From Casp-actino8 sp044358015 (GTDB taxonomy: Bacteria > Actinomycetota > Acidimicrobiia > Acidimicrobiales > Ilumatobacteraceae): a stretch of DNA of 64,000 bases. Positions 1-7,706 of the stretch are shown piece after piece. Both the position numbers and the translations under genes were made by a program. Location of the stretch: contig JBIKOO010000001.1 of assembly GCA_044358015.1 (NCBI GenBank), forward strand, positions 1 to 64,000. Direction: 5' to 3'. Numbering within the stretch: position 1 is the first letter of the stretch; every line of letters begins with the position of its first letter. Below the pieces are notes generated by a model. The model was not told the DNA's origin, made no database searches, and worked only from the letters and a program-made list of their open reading frames with translations.

Positions 1-668
1 TCAAAACGTATTTTGGTGGCAGCGATGGAATCAACGGTTTTTCTGACAGCTTCCGTTCATTGGGTAATGACTTCGGAATTCAAGAATCAGACGAGTATGG
101 CTTTTGGCCCTTCAAGTTCACTGGGCGCGAGTTGTGGGTGTTAATCGTTGGATGGCTGCTTGTCGCGTTATTCGGGCTTGTCGTCTACAAGTTAATGAAG
201 TCGCCTTGGGGTCGCGTTTTGAAGGCGATTCGTGAAGACGAAGACGCCGTTAAGTCACTCGGCAAGAACGTCTATTCATACAAGATGCAATCACTCATCC
301 TTGGCGGTGTGATCGGAACAGTCTCCGGCATGATCTTTGCTCTTGACCGCGGAAGCGTCCAACCCGATAACTACAGCCGAGACCTCACGTTTTACATTTT
401 GACCGCGCTAGTTCTCGGCGGCGTCGCCAAGGTCTCGGGGTCAATTGTTGGTTCCATGATGTTCTGGGGCCTCTTCACGTTCATGGACAATTTCTTACGC
501 CAGGTTGCAAAGGATCCCGTCAGTATTGGCAACTTCACCATTATGAAGTCAACTCAAGTCGGCCAACTTAACTTCATTTTGATCGGTATCACCTTGATTC
601 TTTTAATGGTGTTTAGACCCCAGGGTGTTTTTGGTAATCGTAAGGAGATGGCCTTCGATGGACGCTGA
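1..668 (+). CDS. livM: Branched-chain amino acid ABC transporter permease, LivM family (5' truncated)
   Basis: The gene enters from the left edge; the frame is open from base 3 and gives about 221 C-terminal residues. This is an inner-membrane permease subunit that would form the channel with a LivH partner lying outside the window. Visible features are the cytoplasmic coupling loop GRVLKAIREDEDAVKSLGKN, a glycine-rich membrane segment (ALVLGGVAKVSGSIVG) and a last hydrophobic helix before the stop, all in the order usual for LivM. The stop overlaps the livG start by 11 bases, so livM-livG-livF are translationally coupled. A TTG at 60 could be mistaken for the start, but upstream codons continue the periplasmic segment, so that start is false. 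Confidence 0.9.
   Translation, partial: KTYFGGSDGINGFSDSFRSLGNDFGIQESDEYGFWPFKFTGRELWVLIVGWLLVALFGLVVYKLMKSPWGRVLKAIREDEDAVKSLGKNVYSYKMQSLILGGVIGTVSGMIFALDRGSVQPDNYSRDLTFYILTALVLGGVAKVSGSIVGSMMFWGLFTFMDNFLRQVAKDPVSIGNFTIMKSTQVGQLNFILIGITLILLMVFRPQGVFGNRKEMAFDGR
642..647 (+). promoter_or_regulatory. Shine-Dalgarno sequence that sets the livG start
   Basis: AAGGAG lies 10 bases before ATG 658 inside the end of livM. It supports 658 over the upstream in-frame TTG at 625, which would add 11 residues unlike the family. Confidence 0.65.
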
Positions 669-1530
669 GCGCACATATGGCGAAATTGCTACGCAGGCAC
701 GCGAGGCTCTTCAAGGTGTTGACCGAGTTCCAGGAGCTCGGAAACCAAACCCGATTTTGACGGCCGACAATATTCGTCGCGAATTTGGTGGAATCGTCGC
801 AGTTGATGTTGAGCACTTTGAAGTCCAGAAAGGTTCAATTACTGCGTTGATCGGACCCAACGGTGCCGGCAAGACAACTTTCTTTAACTTGCTGACTGGC
901 TTCGACCAACCTAATTCGGGTCAATGGAATTTCAACGGAAAATCCATGGATGGTGTTGCTTCTCATCGGACAGCCGCTCTTGGCATGGTTCGTACTTTTC
1001 AGCTCACTAAGAGTCTGACGAAATTGTCGGTCATCGAAAATATGCGGCTCGGAGCCACCGATCAAAAAGGTGAGAAGTGGTGGAATGGTTTGTTCGCTGC
1101 CTTGTGGAAGGGCCAAGAAGCCGAGATCACCGAACGCGCTGATGAACTTCTGACTCGTTTCAAAATGGACCATATGCGCGACGAATACGCTGGTTCATTA
1201 TCAGGTGGTCAGCGTAAATTGCTTGAAATGGCGCGAGCGCTAATGACCAACCCAACACTGGTCATGCTTGATGAGCCTATGGCTGGTGTTAACCCGGCTT
1301 TGAAGCAATCGTTGAACCAGCACATTCGCGGTTTGCGTGATGATGGAATGACCGTACTGTTCGTTGAGCACGACATGGATATGGTTCACGATATTTCTGA
1401 CTGGGTCATTGTTATGGCCGAAGGTCGCATCATCGCTGAGGGAACCCCTGATGACATCTCATCAAACACTGCGGTGATCGATGCTTACTTAGGCACCCGT
1501 CAAGGTCAGTCGCTTTTGGAAGGTGAATGA
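658..1530 (+). CDS. livG: Branched-chain amino acid ABC transporter ATP-binding protein LivG
   Basis: 290-residue cytoplasmic ATPase that powers branched-chain amino acid (or related amide/amino acid) import with LivF. Seen in order: Walker A GPNGAGKTT, Q-loop region MVRTFQLTKSLTKLSV, signature LSGGQRK, Walker B LVMLDEP, and H-loop FVEHDMDMV. The histidine switch followed by the MDMVHDISDWVIVM tail is typical of the LivG branch. About 38 residues precede the nucleotide-binding core, more than usual for LivG. It overlaps livM by 11 bases and shares an ATGA-type overlap with livF. The start is ATG 658 with AAGGAG upstream. Confidence 0.93.
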   Translation: MDAERTYGEIATQAREALQGVDRVPGARKPNPILTADNIRREFGGIVAVDVEHFEVQKGSITALIGPNGAGKTTFFNLLTGFDQPNSGQWNFNGKSMDGVASHRTAALGMVRTFQLTKSLTKLSVIENMRLGATDQKGEKWWNGLFAALWKGQEAEITERADELLTRFKMDHMRDEYAGSLSGGQRKLLEMARALMTNPTLVMLDEPMAGVNPALKQSLNQHIRGLRDDGMTVLFVEHDMDMVHDISDWVIVMAEGRIIAEGTPDDISSNTAVIDAYLGTRQGQSLLEGE

Positions 1531-2267
1531 TGGAGAGTTCAATTGTCCTTCATGCTCAAGAATTGGTTGCTGGGTATATCCCCGAAGTCAATATTTTGAA
1601 TGGATGCGATCTTGAGGTTCGTGCGGGCGAGTTTGTCGGCATTATCGGACCTAATGGAGCAGGGAAGTCAACGCTCCTGAAAGCCATCCTCGGTATGTGC
1701 AAGATCCGCTCAGGGTCAATCTCTCTGAATGGTCAAGACATCACTGGCCGCAAGGCTCATGAGTTGGTGCCGTTAGGAGTCGGGTACGTCCCGCAGACTA
1801 AGAACGTCTTTCCGAGCCTCACTGTGAAAGAGAATCTCGAAATGGGATGTTTCTTGAAGCCTTCAGTTTTCAAGGAACGTTTTGCGTACGTCGCCGAGAT
1901 GTTTCCCAAGCTGGCCGATCGCTCCGCGCAACGAGCTGGCGCCTTATCGGGTGGTGAACGACAGATGGTCGCCATGGGACGAGCCTTGATGCTTGAGCCG
2001 AAAGTTCTACTTCTGGACGAACCATCAGCGGGACTTTCTCCGGCCCTACAAGACGAAGTATTCGTTCAATGCCGCACCATTAATGCTTCGGGTGTCGCAA
2101 TCTTGATGGTTGAGCAAAACGCCCGACGCTGCTTACAGGTCGTGAATCGGGGATACGTGCTCGATCAAGGCCGCAATGCCTACACCGGCACCGGTCGTGA
2201 GTTACTCGGTGACCCCAATGTGATCGAGTTGTATCTCGGTACGTTGGCCAAAGCCACCGGCGGCTGA
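1527..2267 (+). CDS. livF: Branched-chain amino acid ABC transporter ATP-binding protein LivF
   Basis: Second ATPase of the import complex, about 246 residues. Walker A GPNGAGKST, the LivF-type Q-loop YVPQTKNVFPSLTV, signature LSGGERQ, Walker B LLLDEPSAGLSP and H-loop MVEQNARR are all present; the MVEQNAR motif separates LivF from LivG. Two tandem ATG codons (1527 and 1530) are possible starts. The GGAAGGTG ribosome site at 1518-1525 is better spaced for 1530, so the first Met may not be used. It is the last gene of the operon; a convergent binding-protein gene follows across a 157-base hairpin-rich gap. Confidence 0.93.
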   Translation: MMESSIVLHAQELVAGYIPEVNILNGCDLEVRAGEFVGIIGPNGAGKSTLLKAILGMCKIRSGSISLNGQDITGRKAHELVPLGVGYVPQTKNVFPSLTVKENLEMGCFLKPSVFKERFAYVAEMFPKLADRSAQRAGALSGGERQMVAMGRALMLEPKVLLLDEPSAGLSPALQDEVFVQCRTINASGVAILMVEQNARRCLQVVNRGYVLDQGRNAYTGTGRELLGDPNVIELYLGTLAKATGG

Positions 2268-2282
2268 ACACATTTTCTTGGT

Positions 2283-2334
2283 TTTTCTGGTGGCGAAAAT
2301 CGCCTAAATTTCTGCAATTTTCGCCACCAGAAAA
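2283..2334. repeat. 18-base perfect inverted repeat between convergent genes
   Basis: Arms 2283-2300 (TTTTCTGGTGGCGAAAAT) and 2317-2334 are exact reverse complements with a 16-base loop. Neither strand has a T-run after the stem; both are followed by A-rich sequence, so it is not a standard intrinsic terminator. A small alternative hairpin (GGCGA 2292-2296 with TCGCC 2300-2304) shares the left arm, and TTTCTG 2309-2314 can pair with CAGAAA 2328-2333. The function is unknown; it could protect mRNA ends or terminate by another route. Confidence 0.8.
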
Positions 2335-2350
2335 TCAAAGCGAGAATAGA

Positions 2351-2378
2351 AAAGGCCCCCGGTTTCCCAGGGGCCTTT
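2351..2378 (-). terminator. Intrinsic terminator of the substrate-binding protein gene
   Basis: AAAGGCCCC (2351-2359) pairs with GGGGCCTTT (2370-2378) around a 10-base loop. Read on the minus strand the GC stem is followed by TTTTCTATTC, a good U-tract. It sits about 47 bases past the binding-protein stop codon. Confidence 0.75.
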
Positions 2379-2387
2379 CCAGTTCAC

Positions 2388-2410
2388 AACTAGTTCTTGT
2401 CGAACTAGTT
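2388..2410. repeat. 9-base inverted repeat beside the binding-protein stop codon
   Basis: AACTAGTTC (2388-2396) and GAACTAGTT (2402-2410) are perfect inverted arms around TTGTC. It is a third hairpin in the same short gap, 15 bases past the stop of the minus-strand gene. It has no clear T-tail of its own. Confidence 0.55.
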
Positions 2411-2424
2411 ACTGATCGAGTTGA

Positions 2425-3807
2425 TCACTTACCAGTGTCGAAGTTTTCTCCGAGTGCGTTACCCATGTTGCCATCGGTTCCGTACCACATTTTGACCTTC
2501 GGGCCGATTCCGTTTTCAACGGCGGTACGCAAGATGCGGCTACCTTCGTCGAACGAGACCAACACGATGGCGTCGGGGTCAGCAGCGACAATTTCGCCAA
2601 CTTCAGCGTCGAATGATGCTGCGGTCGGGTCGTATGCCTTGACACCCTTGACTTCAACACCAGCGGCCTCAAGAACGTCCTTCACGACTGCGGCAATACC
2701 ATTACCGTAAGCGTCATCAAGGTTCATGATGAAGACCGAAGCGTTACCGTCTTCGATGATCTGGTTAGCAACTACTGCACCCTGAAGTCCGTCGGCCGGA
2801 GCGTTACGGAAGTAGAGGCTGTCATCAGCGTAATCACTGAGTGCTGGGCTGGTGTTTGCGGGGCTGAACATGGTGATTCCAGCGGCAGTGATCTTGTCGA
2901 TCACGGTCAAGGTCACACCTGATGAAGCAGCACCAACGATGGCGTCAACGCCTTCGCTGATCAAACGGTCAGCAGTGGTTGAAGCAATGTCAGTTGAAGT
3001 ATCGCCCGAGTCACCCTGGGTGTACAGAACTTCTTTGCCCAACACGCCACCGGCAGTGTTGATTTCATTGATTGCGAAAACGAGACCGGCGTACTCGGGG
3101 TCACCGAGGAATGCGAGGCTTCCGGTTTCGGGAAGAAGCGAACCAATGTGCAACTGACCATCACCGGCGCGAGTTGAAGTAGTGGTACCCAACTCAACGA
3201 TGGCTGATTCAGGAGCCGAGGCAGCGATCAGGTTTTCATTTGATGCTTCGGTGATGCGGTTGTCGGCACCGAATTCAAGCATGGCGTAGCTGCCTTCGAG
3301 GGGCTCACCGTTGCCATTGAATTCGTGAGGACCAGACAAACCGTCATAATCGGGGTCGCCACCTTCAGCGATGATCGCCATGCAATCAGCGAAGGTCGTG
3401 CACTTGGTGCCGCCCTTGGTGATGCCGACAATTTCGTTGGCGTGTGCTGCACCGTCGGTGCCTGCAATTTCAGCGGCCAATGCGATAACAATGGCGGCGT
3501 CGTAGGCCTCTGCTGCGTAGTTGAAGTCAGCCAAAGCTTCGTTACCGAGTGATACCCAGTAATCGGAAACTTCTGCGAGCCACTCTTCGCTGATTTCGGC
3601 ACCCTTCGGTGTCGTACCCTTCATTCCTTCAAGTTCGCCACCAGCGGCCGGTGCTTCCGTTGACGGAGCCTCGGTTGAAGGTGCTTCACTTGTTGCTGGA
3701 GCCTCGGTGGTGACTGCCTCGTCGTCGTCGCCGCCGCAGGCTGAAGCGCCCACGATTGCAAGACCAACGAGAAGAGCACCAACGCGGCGTGCGCGGGACT
3801 TCTGCAT
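2425..3807 (-). CDS. Branched-chain amino acid ABC transporter substrate-binding lipoprotein with circularly permuted lobe order
   Basis: 460-residue lipoprotein expected to deliver amino acids to LivMGF. A lipoprotein signal ends at GASAC (Cys24), followed by a T/E/A/P/S-rich linker to residue 57. What follows is out of canonical order. Residues 58-190 (ELEGMKGTT, YDAAIVIALA, YDGLSGPHEFNGNGEP) look like the usual C-terminal segment of the family. Residues 219-460 begin with the usual mature N-terminus (LHIGSLLPETGSLAFLG) and end at GNALGENFDTGK just before the stop. Canonically FDTG would run straight into LEGMKG. A spacer of about 28 residues (191-218) joins the halves. The frame is open throughout. 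Start ATG 3807 has GGGGGAG five bases upstream; an in-frame ATG at 3846 would add residues before the signal peptide. Confidence 0.9.
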   Translation of the reverse strand: MQKSRARRVGALLVGLAIVGASACGGDDDEAVTTEAPATSEAPSTEAPSTEAPAAGGELEGMKGTTPKGAEISEEWLAEVSDYWVSLGNEALADFNYAAEAYDAAIVIALAAEIAGTDGAAHANEIVGITKGGTKCTTFADCMAIIAEGGDPDYDGLSGPHEFNGNGEPLEGSYAMLEFGADNRITEASNENLIAASAPESAIVELGTTTSTRAGDGQLHIGSLLPETGSLAFLGDPEYAGLVFAINEINTAGGVLGKEVLYTQGDSGDTSTDIASTTADRLISEGVDAIVGAASSGVTLTVIDKITAAGITMFSPANTSPALSDYADDSLYFRNAPADGLQGAVVANQIIEDGNASVFIMNLDDAYGNGIAAVVKDVLEAAGVEVKGVKAYDPTAASFDAEVGEIVAADPDAIVLVSFDEGSRILRTAVENGIGPKVKMWYGTDGNMGNALGENFDTGK

Positions 3808-3971
3808 AATTTCTCCCCCTATGGAGATCAGGGGCGGGTGCCCCATTTGGTTTGGAAGATGTCAGGTTACCGCACAGTTACATAACCAAAACCCAATCAG
3901 CACACCGATTTAACTCACCAGACATATTCGATCGGGACCTTCCCGTAGCCAAGAATTGCCTTTGCTTTGAC

Positions 3972-3977
3972 TACGGT
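3972..3977 (+). promoter_or_regulatory. Predicted -10 box for a leaderless enoyl-CoA hydratase mRNA
   Basis: TACGGT ends 6 bases before ATG 3984, and no Shine-Dalgarno sequence is present. Confidence 0.45.
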
Positions 3978-3983
3978 TGCCCC

Positions 3984-4781
3984 ATGAGCGAAGTTCTGTA
4001 CGAAGTTGACGGCCATATTGCCACCATCACATTGAATGCCCCTGAGCGGATGAACACCATCTCCGGAGCCATGTTGAATGAATTGTCAGATCAACTCTTA
4101 CGGGGTGACCGGGACCGCAATGTACGTTGCATCGTGTTGACGGGGGCAGGAAAGGCCTTCTGTGCAGGTCTTGATCTGGCTTCGCAGATGGGGCAAAAAG
4201 AAAGCCTGGGAGTCCTTGATGCCGGAGGGGACATGGGTTCTGAGTTTGACCTGCGAACTGCACCGCCGGTCGTTTTGCACAACCTCGACACGCCAACCAT
4301 TTGTTCAATAAACGGCGGTGCCGCGGGATACGGCCTTGATTTGGCTTTCGGCTGCGATATTCGTATTGCGGCTACAACCGCGAAGTTAGCCCCGGGTTTC
4401 GCCAAGCGCGGCATTCTTCCTGAAAGCGGAGGAACCTGGTTGTTGCCACGCATGGTCGGATACGCCAAGGCTGCGGAAATCTGTTTCACCGGTCGCACCT
4501 TGACCGCCGATGAAGGACTCGAGCTTGGTTTGGTAAACCACGTTGTCGCTCCTGAACTACTAGACGAGCGCACCTATGGGTTGGCCGGTGAAATCGCCGC
4601 CAATGCACCTCTCGCAGTTCGCGCCATCAAGCGCATGATGCGTGCCGCTGAGACAGAAACGTTTGAACAAAACATCCACCATGTTTTCTTACAACTATTA
4701 CCGCTCTTTAAAACTCAAGATTTCAAGGAGGGTGTTGCTTCATTTATGGAGAAGCGACCCGCAAACTTCACAGGTCGCTAA
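3984..4781 (+). CDS. Enoyl-CoA hydratase/isomerase family protein
   Basis: 265-residue crotonase-fold enzyme, probably acting on acyl-CoA in fatty-acid or amino-acid breakdown. The N-terminus VDGHIATITLNAPERMNTI, the segment GAGKAFCAGLDLAS that builds the CoA oxyanion hole, and INGGAAGYGLDLAFGCDIRIA are standard. The region FAKRGILPESGGTWLLPRMVG carries a catalytic-type Glu (PESGGT). ATG 3984 is preferred to the longer frame from 3852 because family N-termini begin here and a -10-like box lies just upstream. The next gene starts directly after its stop, so the two are likely cotranscribed. The substrate cannot be told from sequence. Confidence 0.88.
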   Translation: MSEVLYEVDGHIATITLNAPERMNTISGAMLNELSDQLLRGDRDRNVRCIVLTGAGKAFCAGLDLASQMGQKESLGVLDAGGDMGSEFDLRTAPPVVLHNLDTPTICSINGGAAGYGLDLAFGCDIRIAATTAKLAPGFAKRGILPESGGTWLLPRMVGYAKAAEICFTGRTLTADEGLELGLVNHVVAPELLDERTYGLAGEIAANAPLAVRAIKRMMRAAETETFEQNIHHVFLQLLPLFKTQDFKEGVASFMEKRPANFTGR

Positions 4782-5477
4782 GTGGACGCCGTGAAACCGA
4801 TTTCGGCGATTGAGGTGTTGTCATCGACACGAGCGATTCGCCGTTATACGAATGATCCGATTCCAACCGATGATCTCAATCACATCCTGTGGTTGGCTTC
4901 ACGAGCCCCCAGTGGTTCCAACCGCCAACCATTTCGTTTTCTGGCAATCACCAATGGAGAAGTTGCTGACAAAGTAAAGAGCGCACTCGGAGAATCGTTT
5001 CGACAAGGTTGGGCCGCAAAATTGCGCAACGATGGTTATCAAGCGGGCTCTGGTCAAGATCCCACTTCGCCAAAGTCACGTCAAGCCGCAACGATGCAGT
5101 ATTACGTTGACCACATCGAACAAGTTCCGGTCATCGTCTTCGCATGCCTCGTTCGTTATCGCGAAGCGTCACCATACGAAGGGGCATCGATTTACCCAGC
5201 GTGTCAAAACTTGCTTTTAGCAGCGCGGTCTCTCGGCTACGGGGGTGCGCTCACCATGTGGCATCAAGGTGTTGAAAATCAACTACGTGAACTTCTGGCT
5301 ATTCCAGACAACGTCGCCATATCGGCGTGCATCACCCTTGGTACACCGCAAGGCTCGCACGGACCAGTTCGACGTCGCCCCATTTCGGAATTGGTTTTTG
5401 AGAATCAATGGGGGATCAACCCATCTTGGGCGGTCGACCCCGATGGCACAACGTTCACATCGGCCGGTCCGAAATAG
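4782..5477 (+). CDS. Nitroreductase family FMN-dependent oxidoreductase
   Basis: 231-residue flavin oxidoreductase. The opening STRAIRRYTNDPIPTDDLNHIL and the FMN-contacting ASRAPSGSNRQPFRFL are typical of the NfsA/NfsB superfamily, and the late SLGYGGALTMWH segment is the usual second FMN/substrate-loop region. It starts with GTG directly after the TAA of the enoyl-CoA hydratase, with no gap, which suggests translational coupling and a linked function, perhaps reduction of an enoyl or quinone-like substrate. That link is inference. A second, divergent family member lies at 36544-37167. Confidence 0.85.
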   Translation: MDAVKPISAIEVLSSTRAIRRYTNDPIPTDDLNHILWLASRAPSGSNRQPFRFLAITNGEVADKVKSALGESFRQGWAAKLRNDGYQAGSGQDPTSPKSRQAATMQYYVDHIEQVPVIVFACLVRYREASPYEGASIYPACQNLLLAARSLGYGGALTMWHQGVENQLRELLAIPDNVAISACITLGTPQGSHGPVRRRPISELVFENQWGINPSWAVDPDGTTFTSAGPK

Positions 5478-5495
5478 TTCGGAGTCAAGCAAAAC

Positions 5496-6029
5496 ATGGT
5501 TGATCAATCCTTCTACGAGTTACTTGGCGTTAACCGTGAATCAACAACTCATGAGATTGTGGCCGCGCGCCGGATGTTGGCTCGCGAATTCCATCCCGAT
5601 CGTGGCGGAGACCCTCAACACATGGCTCTCGTCAACCTTGCTTTTGACACCATTATGGCGAGCCGAGCAGAACCACTGATTGAAGTATCTCAAGTTGACG
5701 AGACACCAATTTGCGCTCCAGACCAATCGAGTCGGTTTGTCGTTGATCGACCATCATTTACGATTAACGCACTTCCCGTTGTGGCCTATGAAGTGGTCCT
5801 TCTAGCGGCCCGAGTATTGGGAGACGTGAGTTCAGATGAACCACCATATTTGTTGGAGGTTCAACTCGAGGACCCTCCTCTGACCTGGTGCCAATTGGAG
5901 ATAGTCCCCGACGCGGGATCATCAACGGTTAGCTTCATCGTTGACCGAGAGGTAAATACTCTCGCGATTCGCGATCTCTGGGTACGCACAATTAACGAGA
6001 TTGGTTTTTTGAACCATGAGCCGCTTTAG
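5496..6029 (+). CDS. J-domain (DnaJ-like) protein with a beta-rich C-terminal region
   Basis: 177 residues. A J domain occupies about residues 5-60 (FYELLGVNRESTTHEIVAAR and the essential HPD in FHPDRGGDP), so it should stimulate an Hsp70 partner. There is no G/F region, zinc centre or DnaJ C-terminal domain. Residues 75-170 instead look beta-rich and acidic and are not recognisable to me. The start is ATG 5496, 18 bases after the nitroreductase stop. The 3' end overlaps the convergent sua5 gene by 38 bases. The client or localisation role of the tail is unknown. Confidence 0.75.
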   Translation: MVDQSFYELLGVNRESTTHEIVAARRMLAREFHPDRGGDPQHMALVNLAFDTIMASRAEPLIEVSQVDETPICAPDQSSRFVVDRPSFTINALPVVAYEVVLLAARVLGDVSSDEPPYLLEVQLEDPPLTWCQLEIVPDAGSSTVSFIVDREVNTLAIRDLWVRTINEIGFLNHEPL

Positions 6030-6924
6030 TTAAACGATCACGTATCGCTAGTCCGATTCCGATCGGTTTGGGTTGAACGACAACAAGTTTTTGTATGCCA
6101 TCAAGATCGCATTGCCGAAGAAGTGAATACATCGCTGAAGCGAACGAAGTTGGATCAATTGATGCGTCGAGAATGCGATACTTCATGCTTTCCGTATCGC
6201 CGACTAATTCTTCGGCTTCTGGCGTATTTTCTACCAAAACGACCTCGCATAAAGGTGCGTAATGAGCAAGCAACATACCCGGCGCGCGACTAATGCCTGA
6301 GTCAATATTGTTGAGGACAACTAACGATTCAATTGCTTCAGATGTAATTCCTCCAGGTCGCAAAACCACTGGCACTTCAAGACTGCAATCGACAATGGTT
6401 GACTCAACCCCAACGCGACACGGACCGCCATCGAGGATGTAATCAACGCCATCTCCGAGATCGTCAAGAACATGTTGTGCAGTGGTTGGGCTCACCTTGC
6501 CGAACTTGTTCGCCGAAGGAGCAGCTAAGCCTCCACCAAATTGCTGAAGAAGTTCCAATGCCAATTCATGTCCAGGCACACGCAAAGCCACGGTTCGATG
6601 CCCTCCGGTCACCTCATCAAGCACGACAGAAGATTTCTGAACGATGACCGAAAGCGGTCCTGGCCAATAGGTGCTACCCAATATTTCTGCCGAATGCGTC
6701 CATTGAGAACTCCAGGTTCGCGCCACATCTAAAGAAGAAACATGAACAATGAGAGGATGATTGTTCGGGCGACCTTTCACGCTGAAAATTTTGGCAATTG
6801 CCGTTTTCTGGGATGCATCAGCTGCAAGACCGTAAACAGTTTCAGTCGGTAAGCCGACGAGACCACCGTTTCGCACAATCTCTAACGCACGTCCAACATC
6901 TGAACCAATAACTCCTCGCCTCAA
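5992..6924 (-). CDS. sua5: L-threonylcarbamoyladenylate synthase, Sua5/YrdC family
   Basis: 310-residue enzyme that makes threonylcarbamoyl-AMP from threonine, bicarbonate and ATP for the t6A modification of ANN-decoding tRNAs. The YrdC domain fills residues 1-200 with LPTETVYGLAADAS, the KGRPNNHPLIVHV loop and APSANKFGKVSPTTAQHV. The remaining 110 residues form the extra C-terminal Sua5 domain after a linker, so this is the long form and not the single-domain TsaC. Its ATG overlaps the stop of the upstream hydrolase by four bases (ATGA), so it is the second gene of a two-gene operon. Confidence 0.92.
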   Translation of the reverse strand: MRRGVIGSDVGRALEIVRNGGLVGLPTETVYGLAADASQKTAIAKIFSVKGRPNNHPLIVHVSSLDVARTWSSQWTHSAEILGSTYWPGPLSVIVQKSSVVLDEVTGGHRTVALRVPGHELALELLQQFGGGLAAPSANKFGKVSPTTAQHVLDDLGDGVDYILDGGPCRVGVESTIVDCSLEVPVVLRPGGITSEAIESLVVLNNIDSGISRAPGMLLAHYAPLCEVVLVENTPEAEELVGDTESMKYRILDASIDPTSFASAMYSLLRQCDLDGIQKLVVVQPKPIGIGLAIRDRLTKAAHGSKNQSR

Positions 6925-7637
6925 GATGGTGATGCTTCCAAGAAACCCAAAGCCGCATCAAAGAAATCGAAATTCTCGGTCGTTGCGAAATGATCGCATT
7001 TCTTTAGTACGACTAGACGCGCATTTGGCAACAAGTTCACGAGACCATCGCCAGGGCCAGCAAAATCCTGATCGCCAATAGCCACTAGAACTGGACAAGA
7101 AACTCGTGCGAGTTGTTCTGGCGTGTACGGAGCACGATCACGTTTCATAATCGCCGTCAGTGCGATTCGATCATTGCCCGGTTGATCGGCGTATTGCACA
7201 AAGAGGCGCGCCAAATTGTTGTCGGGAAACTCTGTGCCTTCGAGCGCCTGGACCAAAACGTCGTGTGAGCCTGATTCATCACGTTCAATGACATTGCGCC
7301 CAATCCCTGCGAGTACCAAGCTTCGGACCCGCTCTGGATGATTGATCGCCAGTTGTAGCAGGGTGATCGCACCCAGGGAGAAGCCCACTAGATCACAAGG
7401 TGTCGCTGGCATGCGCTCAAGGACACGCTGGGTAATGTCGCCATAATCCTCTGGATCATGGGGTTTAGGTGCCTGGCCATGGCCTAGTAGATCGACCCCG
7501 ATGACTTCTCTTCCCGAATCTTCGAGCAGATCAGCAAAACCACTCGAGCGCCAAGTTGAGTCAAATGAACCGCCCCAGCCGTGAACCAAAAGAACTGGTC
7601 CCGCATTGCCATTTCCTGTCTCTGAAAAATGCCCCAT
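6921..7637 (-). CDS. Alpha/beta hydrolase fold protein
   Basis: 238 residues. It shows the oxyanion segment LLVHGWGGSFDST, the nucleophile elbow GFSLGA (Ser), a likely acid in VAIGDQDFAGPGD and His near CDHFATTEN, so the catalytic triad seems complete. The substrate is unknown. It lies upstream of sua5 with an ATGA overlap. ATG 7637 is chosen over the TTG at 7646 because TATCTT ends seven bases before it. The promoter region is shared with the divergent guaB1 gene. Confidence 0.85.
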   Translation of the reverse strand: MGHFSETGNGNAGPVLLVHGWGGSFDSTWRSSGFADLLEDSGREVIGVDLLGHGQAPKPHDPEDYGDITQRVLERMPATPCDLVGFSLGAITLLQLAINHPERVRSLVLAGIGRNVIERDESGSHDVLVQALEGTEFPDNNLARLFVQYADQPGNDRIALTAIMKRDRAPYTPEQLARVSCPVLVAIGDQDFAGPGDGLVNLLPNARLVVLKKCDHFATTENFDFFDAALGFLEASPS

Positions 7638-7644
7638 GTAGGTC

Positions 7645-7650
7645 AAGATA
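7645..7650 (-). promoter_or_regulatory. Predicted -10 box for the hydrolase-sua5 operon
   Basis: TATCTT on the minus strand ends 7 bases before ATG 7637; leaderless arrangement. Confidence 0.45.
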
Positions 7651-7655
7651 CCGCC

Positions 7656-7661
7656 TAGCCT
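7656..7661 (+). promoter_or_regulatory. Possible -10 box for guaB1
   Basis: TAGCCT lies in the divergent gap 5 bases from the opposing -10 box. It would give a leader of about 40 bases holding GAAGGAG at 7687-7693, which is 13 bases before the ATG, a long spacing. Confidence 0.35.
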
Positions 7662-7706
7662 GATTCAGCCCATTGGCACGAGCTTTGAAGGAGCCGTTTT
7701 CAGCCC

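Noticed and set aside
2425..3807. Binding-protein gene as an assembly or frameshift artefact
   Set aside because: The frame is uninterrupted and each half is intact, the gene has a good signal peptide, ribosome site and terminator, so a chimera is less likely than a real permutation. Read mapping would still be the decisive test.
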